Assembly: GCA_963806935.1 (NCBI GenBank)
Contig: CAWEAT010000040.1
Span: forward strand, 1-64,000
Source of the DNA: Roseiarcus sp963806935
GTDB lineage: Bacteria > Pseudomonadota > Alphaproteobacteria > Rhizobiales > Beijerinckiaceae
DNA length: 64,000 nucleotides
Direction of reading: 5' to 3'
Below, one piece after another: positions 37,304-45,995 of this stretch. The notes under the pieces were generated by a model. The model saw nothing but the letters and a program-made list of their open reading frames with translations, did no database searches and was not told the DNA's origin. The stretch's first letter is position 1. Each line of letters opens with the position of its first letter. Position numbers and translations under genes: made by a program.

Positions 37304-37612
37304 ATTTGGGTTTTCTTGGCCCCGGGGCCGTTTCGCGGCGAAGGTCGCGCCCGCGCCGGTTCGATTGTCTTGGGTTTGCTTGGATTCTCTCGTCCAATTC
37401 GAGACTTTTCAAAGGGTTGCGCGGCGTTTCAGCGGGAGACAATTTTTCTGCGCCCTTCGACCAGCGAGAGGCGGCGGTTCGGACGGCCCGCGGCCTGGGC
37501 GCGACGAAGGTCAGGACTGCTCATGAGGGCAGATTAAGCTGAATTCTGATTTTCAGCAAGGAGTTGTCGCGCCATCCGTGATTTCTCCCGACGCGGGACC
37601 CGCGGGAGGTGC
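37304..37612. other. intergenic stretch, nothing recognised
   Basis: No convincing coding frame on either strand. Near 37585-37610 an imperfect inverted sequence (CTCCCGACGCGGG-ACCCGCGGGAG) lies just past the HNH gene's stop; with one loop base and no U-tract it is not a clear terminator. Confidence 0.4.
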
Positions 37613-38179
37613 TCACTCCTCCAGTTCGCTGTCCCAGTAAAGGTAGTCCATCCAGCTTTCGTGCAAATAATTGGGCGGGAACAGGCGCCCGTTCTGATGC
37701 AGGTCGTGCACGCTCGGCTGGTAGGGCTTGGTCGCCGGCCACATGCGGGCGACGGCGGGCAGCATGTCGGCTTTCTTCAGGTTGCAGTCGGAGCAGGCGG
37801 CGACCACGTTCTCCCAGGTCGTGAAGCCGCCTTTGGAGCGCGGAACGACGTGGTCGAAGGTCAGGTCCTCGCGCTGGCCGCAATACTGGCAGGTGAAGCG
37901 ATCGCGCAGGAACACATTGAACCGGGTGAAGGCGGGAAAGCGCGTCGGCTTGATATAGCTCTTGAGCGACACGACCGAGGGCAGGCGCATCTCGAAGCTC
38001 GGACTGCGCACCAGCGTGTCGTACTCGGACAGGATGTTGACCCGGTCGAGGAACACCGCCTTGATCGCGTCCTGCCAGCACCAGATCGACAGCGGGTAAT
38101 AGCTGAGCGGGCGGAAGTCCGCATTGAGAACCAGCGCCGGACAATTCCCGGGCGTCACTGACCGTAGATGCACCGTCAC
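37613..38179 (-). CDS. HNH endonuclease
   Basis: A 188-residue HNH-family nuclease. The zinc-bound HNH motif is CQYCGQREDLTFDHVVPRS then GGFTTWENVVAACSDCNLKKADM near residues 95-140: two CxxC pairs (structural zinc) and His of the catalytic DH. Family members of this layout are widespread housekeeping-like HNH proteins in alphaproteobacteria and are not usually mobile. The frame starts at GTG 38179; a later GTG at GNCPALVLNADFRPL would also serve. Function in vivo is unknown. Confidence 0.88.
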   Translation of the reverse strand: MTVHLRSVTPGNCPALVLNADFRPLSYYPLSIWCWQDAIKAVFLDRVNILSEYDTLVRSPSFEMRLPSVVSLKSYIKPTRFPAFTRFNVFLRDRFTCQYCGQREDLTFDHVVPRSKGGFTTWENVVAACSDCNLKKADMLPAVARMWPATKPYQPSVHDLHQNGRLFPPNYLHESWMDYLYWDSELEE

Positions 38180-38336
38180 AAAGACGCTCCGTGCCTCCGA
38201 TTGTCCAACCCCGACCGGCGCTCAGGCCGACCGCGGCAACAGTCTACAGGGAGCGTGACGCGGTTGTGAAGGCGCCGGAATCCGGCGGATTCCGGGGCGC
38301 CGGCGCTTGCCTCGCCCCGCGGGCGAAGCGAATCGG

Positions 38337-38759
38337 TCAGCGGGCCGCTCGTTCGATCGCCTCCATGTCGGCGTCCGAGAGCCCGAAATGATGGCCGATC
38401 TCGTGGACGAGAACATGGGTGACGACATCGCCGAGCGAATCCTCGCCATCACACCAGAAGTCGAGCAACGGTCGGCGATAGAGCCATATCATGTTGGGCA
38501 ATTCGCCCGTCTCCTCGCCCGCGCCGCGCTGGGCGAGCCCCCGGCCGCGAAACAGGCCGAGCAGGTCGAATTCGCTCTCGGCGCGCATGTCGTTGAGGGT
38601 CTCCTCATCTGGGAAATCGACCACCTGGATGACGAGGCCTTCGCTGAGGCGGCGAAACGAAGCGGGCAGCTGCTCGAACGCCGCCTGGGCGAGGGCGTCG
38701 ATGTCCTCTGCCGTTGGGGCGCGCGCCGAGGCAAGGCGGCTCAGCGTCTCGGCGGTCAT
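38337..38759 (-). CDS. zincin-like metallopeptidase (DUF1025 family)
   Basis: A 140-residue protein with a zinc motif HEIGHHFGLSD (His119, Glu120, His123 and Asp129 as likely third ligand, the HExxHxxGxxD form). This is the small MMP-type zincin family; substrates are unknown. Its start overlaps the cNMP gene's stop by 4 bases (38756-38759), forming the third gene of a tightly coupled operon with that gene and an OmpR-type regulator. Confidence 0.88.
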   Translation of the reverse strand: MTAETLSRLASARAPTAEDIDALAQAAFEQLPASFRRLSEGLVIQVVDFPDEETLNDMRAESEFDLLGLFRGRGLAQRGAGEETGELPNMIWLYRRPLLDFWCDGEDSLGDVVTHVLVHEIGHHFGLSDADMEAIERAAR

Positions 38760-39241
38760 TGCGCGGCCCTCGACCGCGGCGCGGCCGGGGCCTCGAACGA
38801 CTTCGCTCGCGCCGCCTCGAGCCCGTCGATCAGGAGATGGGTTCGATGCGCGAGCTCGGCCCGGATCCGCTCCGCGCCCGCCGGGAATTCAGCCAGTACG
38901 CGCCGAAACGTCTCGCGCGGGATCCGCATGACCACCGCATCCTCGGCCGCTCGCGCGCCGACCCGGCGCTCAGTCTCTGCGTAGAGCGCGCTCTCGCCGA
39001 TGAGAGCGCCGGCGCCGACGCGGCGCTCGCCTTTCGGTTCGCCCCCGTCCGCGAGCAATGCGATCGCGCCCGAATGGACGAAATAGCCGAAGTCCGCGGT
39101 CTCGCCAGCGAGGAAAAGCGTGTCGCCAGCTTTCAGGCGCCGCTTTTCCGAGGCGAAGGCGATGAGCTGCACCGCCTCGCGCGGAAGCAGGCTGAATGGG
39201 CGAGTGCGCGAGAGCCGTCCGACATCGTCGTCCAGCGTCAC
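38756..39241 (-). CDS. cyclic-nucleotide-binding domain protein (CRP-like, no HTH)
   Basis: A 161-residue protein containing a single cNMP-binding domain: LFLAGETADFGYFVHSGAIALL then GAGALIGESALYAETERRVGA, which holds the phosphate-binding cassette region (GxxxGE.AL). The usual C-terminal helix-turn-helix of CRP/FNR is absent; the tail is Ala/Arg-rich. It is therefore more like a sensor or regulatory module of another protein. Overlaps by 4 bases with both neighbours in the operon, implying coupled translation with the regulator upstream and the metallopeptidase downstream. Confidence 0.82.
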   Translation of the reverse strand: MTLDDDVGRLSRTRPFSLLPREAVQLIAFASEKRRLKAGDTLFLAGETADFGYFVHSGAIALLADGGEPKGERRVGAGALIGESALYAETERRVGARAAEDAVVMRIPRETFRRVLAEFPAGAERIRAELAHRTHLLIDGLEAARAKSFEAPAAPRSRAAQ

Positions 39242-39951
39242 TCGGATCGCCCCCCCGCCGCCGCGCTCGCCATCAGCTTGTATCCGCCCGCTTCGGTCAC
39301 GAGCAGCTGGGCTTCCGCCGGGTTGTGCTCGATCTTCTGGCGCAGCCGGTAAATATGGGTCTCGAGAGTATGCGTGGTCACGCTGGAATTATAGCCCCAC
39401 ACGTGCTTGAGCAGGGTCTCGCGGGCGACCGGCTGTTGCTCTGCGCGATGGAGGTAGCGAAGGATCGCGGCCTCTTTTTCGGTCAACCGCAATTTGACCC
39501 CTTGCGGGTCGACGAGGTTCTTCGAGGTCGGCCGAAACGTATACGGGCCGACCTGAAACTCGGCGTCCTCGCTCGCCTCGTATTGGCGAAGCTGGGAGCG
39601 GATTCGCGCGAGCAGCACAACGAACCGGAACGGCTTGCCGACGTAATCGTTGGCCCCGGAATCGAGGCCGACCACCGCATCGGCGTCCGAATCATGGGCG
39701 GTCAGAACGATGATCGGGCGGCGATAGCCGTCGCGGCGCATCCGCTTGACCGCCTCGCGACCGTCAAGGTCGGGCAGCCCGACGTCCATGATGACGAGGT
39801 CCGGCGTCTCCGTCTCGACCGCGTGCAGCGCCGCTTCCGCCGTCTCGACCGCCTCGACCTGAAACTCGGGATGCAGCGCGAGCTGCTCGACCAGCGCCTG
39901 ACGCAAGTCGGCGTCGTCATCCACGATCAGCAATCGCCGCGCTTGGGTCAT
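39238..39951 (-). CDS. OmpR-family response regulator
   Basis: A 237-residue two-component regulator. The receiver domain (1-120) has phosphorylatable Asp56 (LVIMDVGLPDLDG) and a Lys in the switch region (GANDYVGKPFRF); the C-terminal winged helix (about 135-225) has LRLTEKEAAILRYLH and TTHTLETHIYRLRQKIE. No sensor kinase adjoins it; the next genes down are the cNMP-binding protein and metallopeptidase, joined by 4-base overlaps. An orphan regulator controlled by a kinase elsewhere is the simplest reading. Confidence 0.93.
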   Translation of the reverse strand: MTQARRLLIVDDDADLRQALVEQLALHPEFQVEAVETAEAALHAVETETPDLVIMDVGLPDLDGREAVKRMRRDGYRRPIIVLTAHDSDADAVVGLDSGANDYVGKPFRFVVLLARIRSQLRQYEASEDAEFQVGPYTFRPTSKNLVDPQGVKLRLTEKEAAILRYLHRAEQQPVARETLLKHVWGYNSSVTTHTLETHIYRLRQKIEHNPAEAQLLVTEAGGYKLMASAAAGGRSE

Positions 39952-40416
39952 CAGCCTTACTTTATCGAGAGGATCGTCCGGCCGCTAGCGCAGGATTGCG
40001 GCAAGCGTACGGCTGACGCCGCAGGATCGGGGCCGGGCCGGGAGCCGCGCGAAGGCCGAATCCGGGTCGCCTGGGCCCGTACCGGGGCCCCGGCCAGCGC
40101 CCAAGTCCGGGAGGAACGGGATCCACGCGGGCGAGGTCGGATCAAAGATGATGTCTTACATTTAACGACGATGCACCAGTGGCTTACCGGCGTATCCGAA
40201 GAAACTGCCGCAGGTACCTTGCGCTGCCGCCATCCGCCGCCGGGCGATCTCGTAGCGCGCGGAGAGCAACCACGACGGCCGTTACCCAGTTTCGCGCCCC
40301 TCGCGGCGGAAAAGCGAAAGCCCGCTCTTGCCATCGAGGGGATTCGACGGCATCTCAGTCCCTGTCACCGTCGTTCCGCCGGAGCGTGGCCCCCGGCGGC
40401 GATTCGAGGTCGGACC
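39952..40416. other. 465-base intergenic region
   Basis: Divergent region between the OmpR-type regulator and the small secreted protein. Long ORFs crossing it on both strands are frames running through from other genes and look unlike protein. Promoters for both genes must lie here; I could not place them, and no repeat was recognised. Confidence 0.45.
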
Positions 40417-40683
40417 ATGGCAAATTTAAGATTCATCGCCGTCATCCTCCTTGCCGCGACGGCGGGCGCGGCGGCCTACGGGCAGGACAATGGCGGCGGT
40501 CTCGTCGCCCCGGAGATCAACAAGCCGGCGCCGGGACATTTGCTCGATCAGAACTACCTCACTTCGACCGGCGAGACCGTCGACCGGCCAGGCGCTTCGC
40601 AATCGGCAGGCCCGACGCCGCTCGACCGCGCCATCCAGCAGCAGGACAACAAGATCGACAACAGCATCTGCAACGGCTGTTGA
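40417..40683 (+). CDS. small secreted protein (88 aa)
   Basis: An 88-residue exported protein. The ATG at 40417 (MANLRFIAVILLAATAGAAA) starts a good signal peptide cut near residue 21. The mature part (QDNGGGLVAPEINKPAPGHL...QQQDNKIDNSICNGC) is small, polar and ends with two Cys residues, perhaps a disulfide or metal site. A GATTCGAGGTCGGACC ribosome site precedes the start. No family recognised. Reading from the far upstream ATG of the long frame is not supported. Confidence 0.6.
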   Translation: MANLRFIAVILLAATAGAAAYGQDNGGGLVAPEINKPAPGHLLDQNYLTSTGETVDRPGASQSAGPTPLDRAIQQQDNKIDNSICNGC

Positions 40684-40695
40684 GGCGACGCGGCC

Positions 40696-41274
40696 TCAAT
40701 GGCCATAGACGCCGATGATCGCCTGGTTGTTGCTGTCGGTCGGAATCATTTGAATCAGGAGTGAGAGGCCCGCAACGTCATAGGTGCGGGTGAGCGTGCC
40801 AGCGGCGCCCACTGAAAAGTCGTCCAGCGCATATCCGTCAGGGAATGGAAAGGCGCCGCCGGAAAGGAGATAGAACTGGATGCTGCCTGATCCGTTGACG
40901 GTTACCGAAAATCGAATCTTTTCGAATTGGCTGATGTCGATGGGATCGAGGGTTCTCCCGGCGGTCGGGATTCCGATGATATTTTGATTGAACGCCAGTT
41001 TCGTCCCGCCGCCGGACGCGATCAGATACATGCGCGAGACGCTCGAGTAGGGAACGTTTGGAGCGTCGATCGCGACTTCGACCGGTTTGTTCGTGGATAT
41101 GGCGGCGAGGCCGACCGAGAGCATCTGGGCCTTGCTTCTCTCCGCGGCATGGAACCACTGGTTTACGAAACTTCCCCCGTTATCTGTGAGGTTGATGTAA
41201 ATCACCGGGGCCGGCGTTTCCGTGCCATTGGCCGCCGGGCCGATTTCGTTCACGGTGCAGGTAAAAAAAGGCAT
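40696..41274 (-). CDS. hypothetical beta-rich protein (192 aa)
   Basis: A 192-residue protein I cannot assign. The start MPFFTCTVNEIGPAANG follows a very strong GAGGAGGAG ribosome site at 41274. The first ~100 residues have an unusual pattern (PVIYINLTDNGGSFVNQWFH, LSVGLAAISTNKPVEVAID, YSSVSRMYLIA) and the second half is beta-rich (FEKIRFSVTVNGSGSIQFY). There is no signal peptide or membrane segment. Base composition is lower in GC than its neighbours and the next 350 bases upstream hold no gene, so it looks acquired. Confidence 0.6.
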   Translation of the reverse strand: MPFFTCTVNEIGPAANGTETPAPVIYINLTDNGGSFVNQWFHAAERSKAQMLSVGLAAISTNKPVEVAIDAPNVPYSSVSRMYLIASGGGTKLAFNQNIIGIPTAGRTLDPIDISQFEKIRFSVTVNGSGSIQFYLLSGGAFPFPDGYALDDFSVGAAGTLTRTYDVAGLSLLIQMIPTDSNNQAIIGVYGH

Positions 41275-41714
41275 CTCCTCCTCCTCTCGTGTTTCAAAGC
41301 TCGTTTGAGTGCGCCTCTCGCGCTTTGGGACAATACCGAAACTGTCCGAAACGCGCTGTGACTGAAGGCACAGCGTCCCCTCCGCCCTCGATCTGGCGTG
41401 GCGGCTTCGGCGCAAGTCCCGATCTCGACTTGTGAGAATTTGCGGCTGCATCCTCGCGCGGCGCCAGGTCATCCAGGCGTCAGGTGAGGAAATGCGGAAG
41501 CTTCCGATAGGCCGGTTATTGGACAACTTCGGGCAGCTAATCGCTGAATACTCGTGTCTGAGGGCGTGCTTCATCAGGGCAACTATTCAGCATGATGATC
41601 TAGGCAATTTATTTACCTTGCAACGCCCCTGCTTGTCGTGGTCGTCTTGCCTCAGCCCATGCAGGAGGCGTTGGCCCGCTCGCCCAACGAGACCGCCGCT
41701 CAGGGGAGGATGAC
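41275..41714. other. 440-base intergenic region with an AT-rich patch
   Basis: No natural protein in any frame. The part around 41500-41640 is AT-richer than the window. I could see no tRNA, repeat or attachment site. It probably holds promoters for the divergent neighbours at 41274 and 41715. Confidence 0.45.
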
Positions 41715-42533
41715 ATGGAGCTTCGTGAGAACAGGACGGAGCTTGAACGACTGCTTGGCGACGTCTGGGATTACCAGGACGGCGGCCATGAGAAGACCCA
41801 TCTGCCGAAATGGCTCTTCGCTCTGACGCTCGTAGCTGCAGTCATGTGCACGTCTTCGCCCTCCGACATCGTCGTTCCCGTCGTGACGGCGCTCGCGCCT
41901 GCGCCCGAAAAGCTGTCGATCGATAACGTCTCGTCGCAAAACGTCGCCGAAGACCTCGACTACCGCATCGCCCGCCACGCTGATTCCGCGGCCGGCTGGC
42001 GCGCGTTTCTCGCGGCTCATCCCGACGGGCCGCATGCGCAGGCCGCGCGGGCCGAGATCGACCACCCGCAGCCGGCGTCTTCGCCGCAGCCGGACCGGTC
42101 CCAGGAGCCGACGCAGATGGCGGACGACGCGGCGCAGGAGACGGCGCCGCCCTCGCCGTCGCCGGTCATGGTCGAGGAGCCAGCGCCGCCGGCCCCGCCG
42201 GTTGAGGTCGCGGAGCAATCCCCGCCGTCTTCTCCGGCGACGCAGCCACCCGTCGAGGCGGCGCCGTCTCCACCCGCGCCCGCGGTCATGGCCGAGGCTG
42301 AGCCCGCGCCGCCCGAGCCAGTTGCGGCCCTGGCCGACGCGCCGCTGCCGCCGTCACGACCACGCGTGATCGCGGCCGCGAAGCCATTGGAGCCGTTGGA
42401 GCCGGCGGAGCCGGCGCATCACAGCCATTGGCGCGCCGTCCATCACCACGCCGATCGGCCGAATGCCTTGACGATCCTGATCGCCCAGCTCTTCCACCGC
42501 CATGGCCAGCGCCAGGACATCGGGTGGCGTTGA
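41715..42533 (+). CDS. Pro/Ala-rich membrane-anchored protein
   Basis: A 272-residue protein. Near residues 32-55 is a hydrophobic segment (WLFALTLVAAVMCTS) suggesting one membrane span. The following ~50 residues contain LDYRIARHADSAAGWRAFLAAHPDGPHAQAARAEID, a pattern that recurs in alphaproteobacterial envelope proteins. From ~115 to 235 the sequence is a long Pro/Ala/Glu-rich low-complexity linker. The ATG follows GGGGAGGATGAC. It resembles TonB-type spacer proteins in composition only. Function unknown; convergent with the acylase gene. Confidence 0.68.
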   Translation: MELRENRTELERLLGDVWDYQDGGHEKTHLPKWLFALTLVAAVMCTSSPSDIVVPVVTALAPAPEKLSIDNVSSQNVAEDLDYRIARHADSAAGWRAFLAAHPDGPHAQAARAEIDHPQPASSPQPDRSQEPTQMADDAAQETAPPSPSPVMVEEPAPPAPPVEVAEQSPPSSPATQPPVEAAPSPPAPAVMAEAEPAPPEPVAALADAPLPPSRPRVIAAAKPLEPLEPAEPAHHSHWRAVHHHADRPNALTILIAQLFHRHGQRQDIGWR

Positions 42534-42540
42534 CATAAGA

Positions 42541-44913
42541 TCACGGCTTGAGCGTCAGCTCTTCGCCGCCCGCCTGTCTGAGCTCATCCTCCGATCCCGC
42601 AATGGTAATTGACTTGACGTCGTTCCACAGCGGCGTGAGGTCGCCGTAGTGGCTGGAGAAGATGTGGCCGGATTCGCCGGTCGCGATCATGAACCGGGAT
42701 TTGCCGGGATCCTTGAGATCGTAGAGGCCGCGAAACCCGCCGCCGATCGTGCGGGCGAACGGCAGGTCCGGCGGAGCGCCGGAGCCGCCGCCGCGATCGA
42801 GGGTGTAGAACCCGCCGCTCGAGGGGAGGCTGAGATCGCTCAGGCGGTCAAACAGCGGGATATGGGCATAGACCTGGTGGCGTAGCAGCGCCTGGTGCTC
42901 CGCGCCCCATTCCCACTGGCTCATCGCCGACCCGTCGCGCTTGACGAGGAGTGCGAGACCGTCGTCGAGGGCGCGGCCGAGCGCCTTGCGGCAGTCCGGA
43001 TCGGGCGCCCCGGGAGACCCGCACCAGGAGGGATGGTCGCGCATCAGGGAAATGAGAGTGGTCGCGGCGAACGGGCCTTTCTCCCCCATCGCGACCCCGG
43101 TTTTGTCCTCGAGCAGGATCTTGTGCAGCGCGCTCAGGAAGGCGGTGTAGATCAGCGGCTCGGGGCGGTCCTTGGCCATCACGCCGTCCCATTTCATAAG
43201 CATCGCCTGCGCCTGGCGCGCCCAGTCGGTGGCTGGCGCGATCGTGGCGATGAAGGGCTGCATCTCCTTCACGTCGAGCGACAGGTGGTCGCCCTGCATG
43301 GCGCCCGAGGTTTCGAGGCTGTGCTTTGCGATCGTATCGAAGAACTGCTGGATGCGGCGGGCGCGGAAAGTCTCCTCGTAGTCGAAACCGAAGCTCGGCT
43401 GATGATCGGGCGGGAAGTCGGCGTTGTTGGCGTTGAAGGCGAAGCCGATCTCCGGGTTGTAGAGCTGAGGCATCTGATCGAACGGGATCATGCCGGTCCA
43501 GTCGAACGCGCCCGACGCGCCGTCGACGGGGAGGGATCCGTCGCCCGACTTGCGGATCGGGACCAGGCCGGGGCTGAAGAAGCCGATGTTTCCGGCGCGG
43601 TCGGCATAGACGAGGTTCTGGGTCGGCGTCTGGTAGAGGCGGAGCGCGTCGAGAAACTCGCCCCAGTTTCGCGCCGCGTTGACACGCAGGAAGGCTTCCG
43701 CGGTGGTGTCGCGATCGCCAAGTCCGGTGAAGGCGAGGGCGACGACCTTGCCCGGCCCGGCGACGCTGGCGGCGTCCTCGTTGATGTCGGAGAGCACCGG
43801 GCCGTGGCGGGTTGAGCGAACGGCGAGCTTGACGTCGGCTGCGCCTTTGACGTGGATCGTCTCTTCGCGGGTCTCGAACGGCCTCGGGCCGCCGGGGGTC
43901 AGATATTTCGACGGGTCGTCCGGATCGACGGTCTCGATGAAAAGGTCCTGCACGTTCGAGTCCGCAGTCGTCAGGCCCCAGGCGATCGAATCGTTCTGGC
44001 CGAGGACGAACACCGGGGCGCCCGGGATCATCGCGCCTTTGACCGACCCTTCCGGCGTGACGATGCGGGCGAGATACCAGAGGATCGGCGCGCTGAGGTC
44101 GAGATGGGGATCGTTGGCGAGGATCGGCTTGCCGGTCTCGGTTCGAGACCCGGCGATCACCCATTCGTTCGAGGCGCCGCGGCCGATCCCGGTGAGCGCC
44201 CCGAGCTGATCGTCGATGGCGTCGCGAGCCGCATGCTTGTCGCCGAGCGAGGGCAGGGTTGTGATCGGATCGCCGGGTCTGGCGGCCGGAAAGAGCCAGT
44301 TCAACTCGTCCGGCCCGAGCTTCTGCAGGAGACGGGCGCGCATCAGCTTGAGCTTGAAGTTCTGCGATAGCTGATAGGCCTCAAGCTTTGCGATTACAAG
44401 AGAATTGGCCGGTTTCCAAGGTTCTGGATGATCGCCGGCGAGGAGGAACTCGGGCGGGAGCGCGGCGCCATGGCTGTCGAGGAAGGCGTTGACGCCGTCG
44501 GCATAGGCTTGGAGGCGCTTTTGCGCCCAGGGCGAAAGGGCGGAGAAGCTCGCCTCAGCCTCGCGGTAGAAGCCGACCGTGCGAGTGAACTTGTCGACGC
44601 CGAGGAGATCGGCGCCGCGGATTTCGGCCATCCGTCCCTGACCGACCCGGCGCATGATGTCCATCTGGAACATCCGCTCGCTGGCGTGGGTGTAGCCGAG
44701 CGTCCGCGCCGCGTCGTCCATCGAGGCGGCGAAGATGTGGGGCACGCCGAAATGGTCGCGCCAGACGCGAACCTCGGCCGAAAGGCCCGGCAGCGCTTCG
44801 GTCCCGGAATAGGCGGGCATCGCGCGATAGAAGAGGTAGCCGCCGCCGAGCGTCGCCAGGACGACCAGCCCGAGGATGAGGCTCGCCGCCCGATTGACCC
44901 ATCGCCACGCCAT
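42541..44913 (-). CDS. penicillin-acylase-family N-terminal-nucleophile hydrolase
   Basis: A 790-residue periplasmic amidase of the penicillin/AHL acylase family, made as a precursor and cut into two chains. A hydrophobic N-terminus (LILGLVVLATLGGGYLFY) acts as signal or anchor. The self-cleavage site is GRGASNEWVIAGSRTETGKP: Ser248 becomes the N-terminal nucleophile of the beta chain, with Asn NDPHLDLS nearby. Possible substrates include acyl-homoserine lactones (quorum quenching), penicillins or other amides; sequence alone does not decide. Confidence 0.88.
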   Translation of the reverse strand: MAWRWVNRAASLILGLVVLATLGGGYLFYRAMPAYSGTEALPGLSAEVRVWRDHFGVPHIFAASMDDAARTLGYTHASERMFQMDIMRRVGQGRMAEIRGADLLGVDKFTRTVGFYREAEASFSALSPWAQKRLQAYADGVNAFLDSHGAALPPEFLLAGDHPEPWKPANSLVIAKLEAYQLSQNFKLKLMRARLLQKLGPDELNWLFPAARPGDPITTLPSLGDKHAARDAIDDQLGALTGIGRGASNEWVIAGSRTETGKPILANDPHLDLSAPILWYLARIVTPEGSVKGAMIPGAPVFVLGQNDSIAWGLTTADSNVQDLFIETVDPDDPSKYLTPGGPRPFETREETIHVKGAADVKLAVRSTRHGPVLSDINEDAASVAGPGKVVALAFTGLGDRDTTAEAFLRVNAARNWGEFLDALRLYQTPTQNLVYADRAGNIGFFSPGLVPIRKSGDGSLPVDGASGAFDWTGMIPFDQMPQLYNPEIGFAFNANNADFPPDHQPSFGFDYEETFRARRIQQFFDTIAKHSLETSGAMQGDHLSLDVKEMQPFIATIAPATDWARQAQAMLMKWDGVMAKDRPEPLIYTAFLSALHKILLEDKTGVAMGEKGPFAATTLISLMRDHPSWCGSPGAPDPDCRKALGRALDDGLALLVKRDGSAMSQWEWGAEHQALLRHQVYAHIPLFDRLSDLSLPSSGGFYTLDRGGGSGAPPDLPFARTIGGGFRGLYDLKDPGKSRFMIATGESGHIFSSHYGDLTPLWNDVKSITIAGSEDELRQAGGEELTLKP

Positions 44914-44954
44914 TTTGCCTCCCCCGGCCGATCATCGCACGCTTCCCGCCGCCA

Positions 44955-45072
44955 GCCTGGATACCCGCTTTCGCGGGTATGACAGAGTCCGTCTTGTCAT
45001 TCCCGCGCACGCGGCAATCCAGAGGCCGCCGCCGCCCAGCCTAGATACAGGCCTTGCGGGTATGACAGGGCG
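44955..45072. repeat. dispersed palindromic repeat family D
   Basis: The core is a perfect 8-bp stem with 4-base loop: ATACCCGC-TTTC-GCGGGTAT at 44961-44980, followed by GACAGAGTCC and a degenerate second half with GGCAATCCAGAGG and CAGGCCTTGCGGGTATGACAGG. It lies between the acylase gene start and xth and resembles the common Hyphomicrobiales extragenic repeat family. Confidence 0.7.
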
Positions 45073-45100
45073 CCGGCCTGACATAGCGCAGAGCGCCCAA

Positions 45101-45907
45101 TCAGAGCGCCAATTCCGCCATTACCGGCGCGTGGTCGGAGGGACGCGTCCAGCCGCGGGCGTCGCGCAGGACGCGCATCGACTTGACCGAGTTGGCGAGG
45201 TCGGGGCTCACCCAGATGTGGTCGAGGCGCCGCCCCTTGTTGGTCTTCGACCAGTCGAACGCGCGATAGCTCCACCAAGTGTAGAGCTTCTGATCGTCGG
45301 GCACGAATTTGCGCAAGGCGTCGACCCAGGGGCCGGCGGCCTGGGCGCGGTTCAGTTTATCGACTTCGATCGGGGTGTGGCTGACCACGCTCAAGAGCGC
45401 CTTGTGGCTCCAGACGTCGTGTTCGAGCGGGGCGATGTTGAGATCGCCGACCAGGATCGCGCGCCGCGCCGCCGGCCGCTCGTCCCTCGCCCAATCGGCC
45501 ATCTCGTCGACGAAGGCGAGTTTATGGGCGAATTTGACGTTGATCTCCGGGTCGGGCTCGTCGCCGCCCGCGGGCACGTAGAAATTATGCAGCTCGAGCC
45601 CGTGCGCCTCGTCGCCGAGGACGACGTGCAGGTGGCGCGCATCACCCTTGGCGCAAAAGTCGCGCTTCGCCGACGCTGCGAACGGGACGCGGGAGACCAT
45701 CGCGACGCCGTGATAGCCCTTCTGGCCGTTGATCGCGATATGCGGATACCCGGCGTCCCGGAACGCGGCGAACGGGAAATTGGCGTCCGGGCATTTCGTC
45801 TCCTGCAGGCACAGGACATCCGGCCGATGCTCGGCGAGGTAGCGGGTGATGAGGTCGATGCGCAGACGAACCGAGTTGATGTTCCAGGTGGCGACGGAAA
45901 ACGTCAT
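45101..45907 (-). CDS. xth: exodeoxyribonuclease III
   Basis: A 268-residue exonuclease/AP endonuclease of base excision repair. Family motifs are all present in order: TWNINSVRLR near the start, LCLQETKCPD (catalytic Glu), YHGVAMVSR, LVGDLNIAPLEHD, YTWWSYR, GRRLDHIWVS and RPSDHAPVMAELAL (catalytic His) at the end. The ATG at 45907 gives a normal N-terminus (MTFSVATWNI); the longer frame to 45982 adds unrelated sequence. Stands alone beside the LolA-like gene. Confidence 0.96.
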   Translation of the reverse strand: MTFSVATWNINSVRLRIDLITRYLAEHRPDVLCLQETKCPDANFPFAAFRDAGYPHIAINGQKGYHGVAMVSRVPFAASAKRDFCAKGDARHLHVVLGDEAHGLELHNFYVPAGGDEPDPEINVKFAHKLAFVDEMADWARDERPAARRAILVGDLNIAPLEHDVWSHKALLSVVSHTPIEVDKLNRAQAAGPWVDALRKFVPDDQKLYTWWSYRAFDWSKTNKGRRLDHIWVSPDLANSVKSMRVLRDARGWTRPSDHAPVMAELAL

Positions 45908-45995
45908 GCGCGGCTCCAGGCGGACAAGGCCAGATGCACGACCCGCGCCGGGCGGCGCAAGGCGCCCGCGCCAATTGCCCACAAGCCGCGCATCG

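Noticed and set aside
39196..40683. long plus-strand frame covering the small secreted protein
   Set aside because: Only the last 88 residues from ATG 40417 look like protein; the upstream part is a shadow of the regulator genes.
41432..41713. 93-residue plus-strand frame in the 41.3-41.7 kb gap
   Set aside because: No ribosome site, no family, unusual composition; treated as non-coding.
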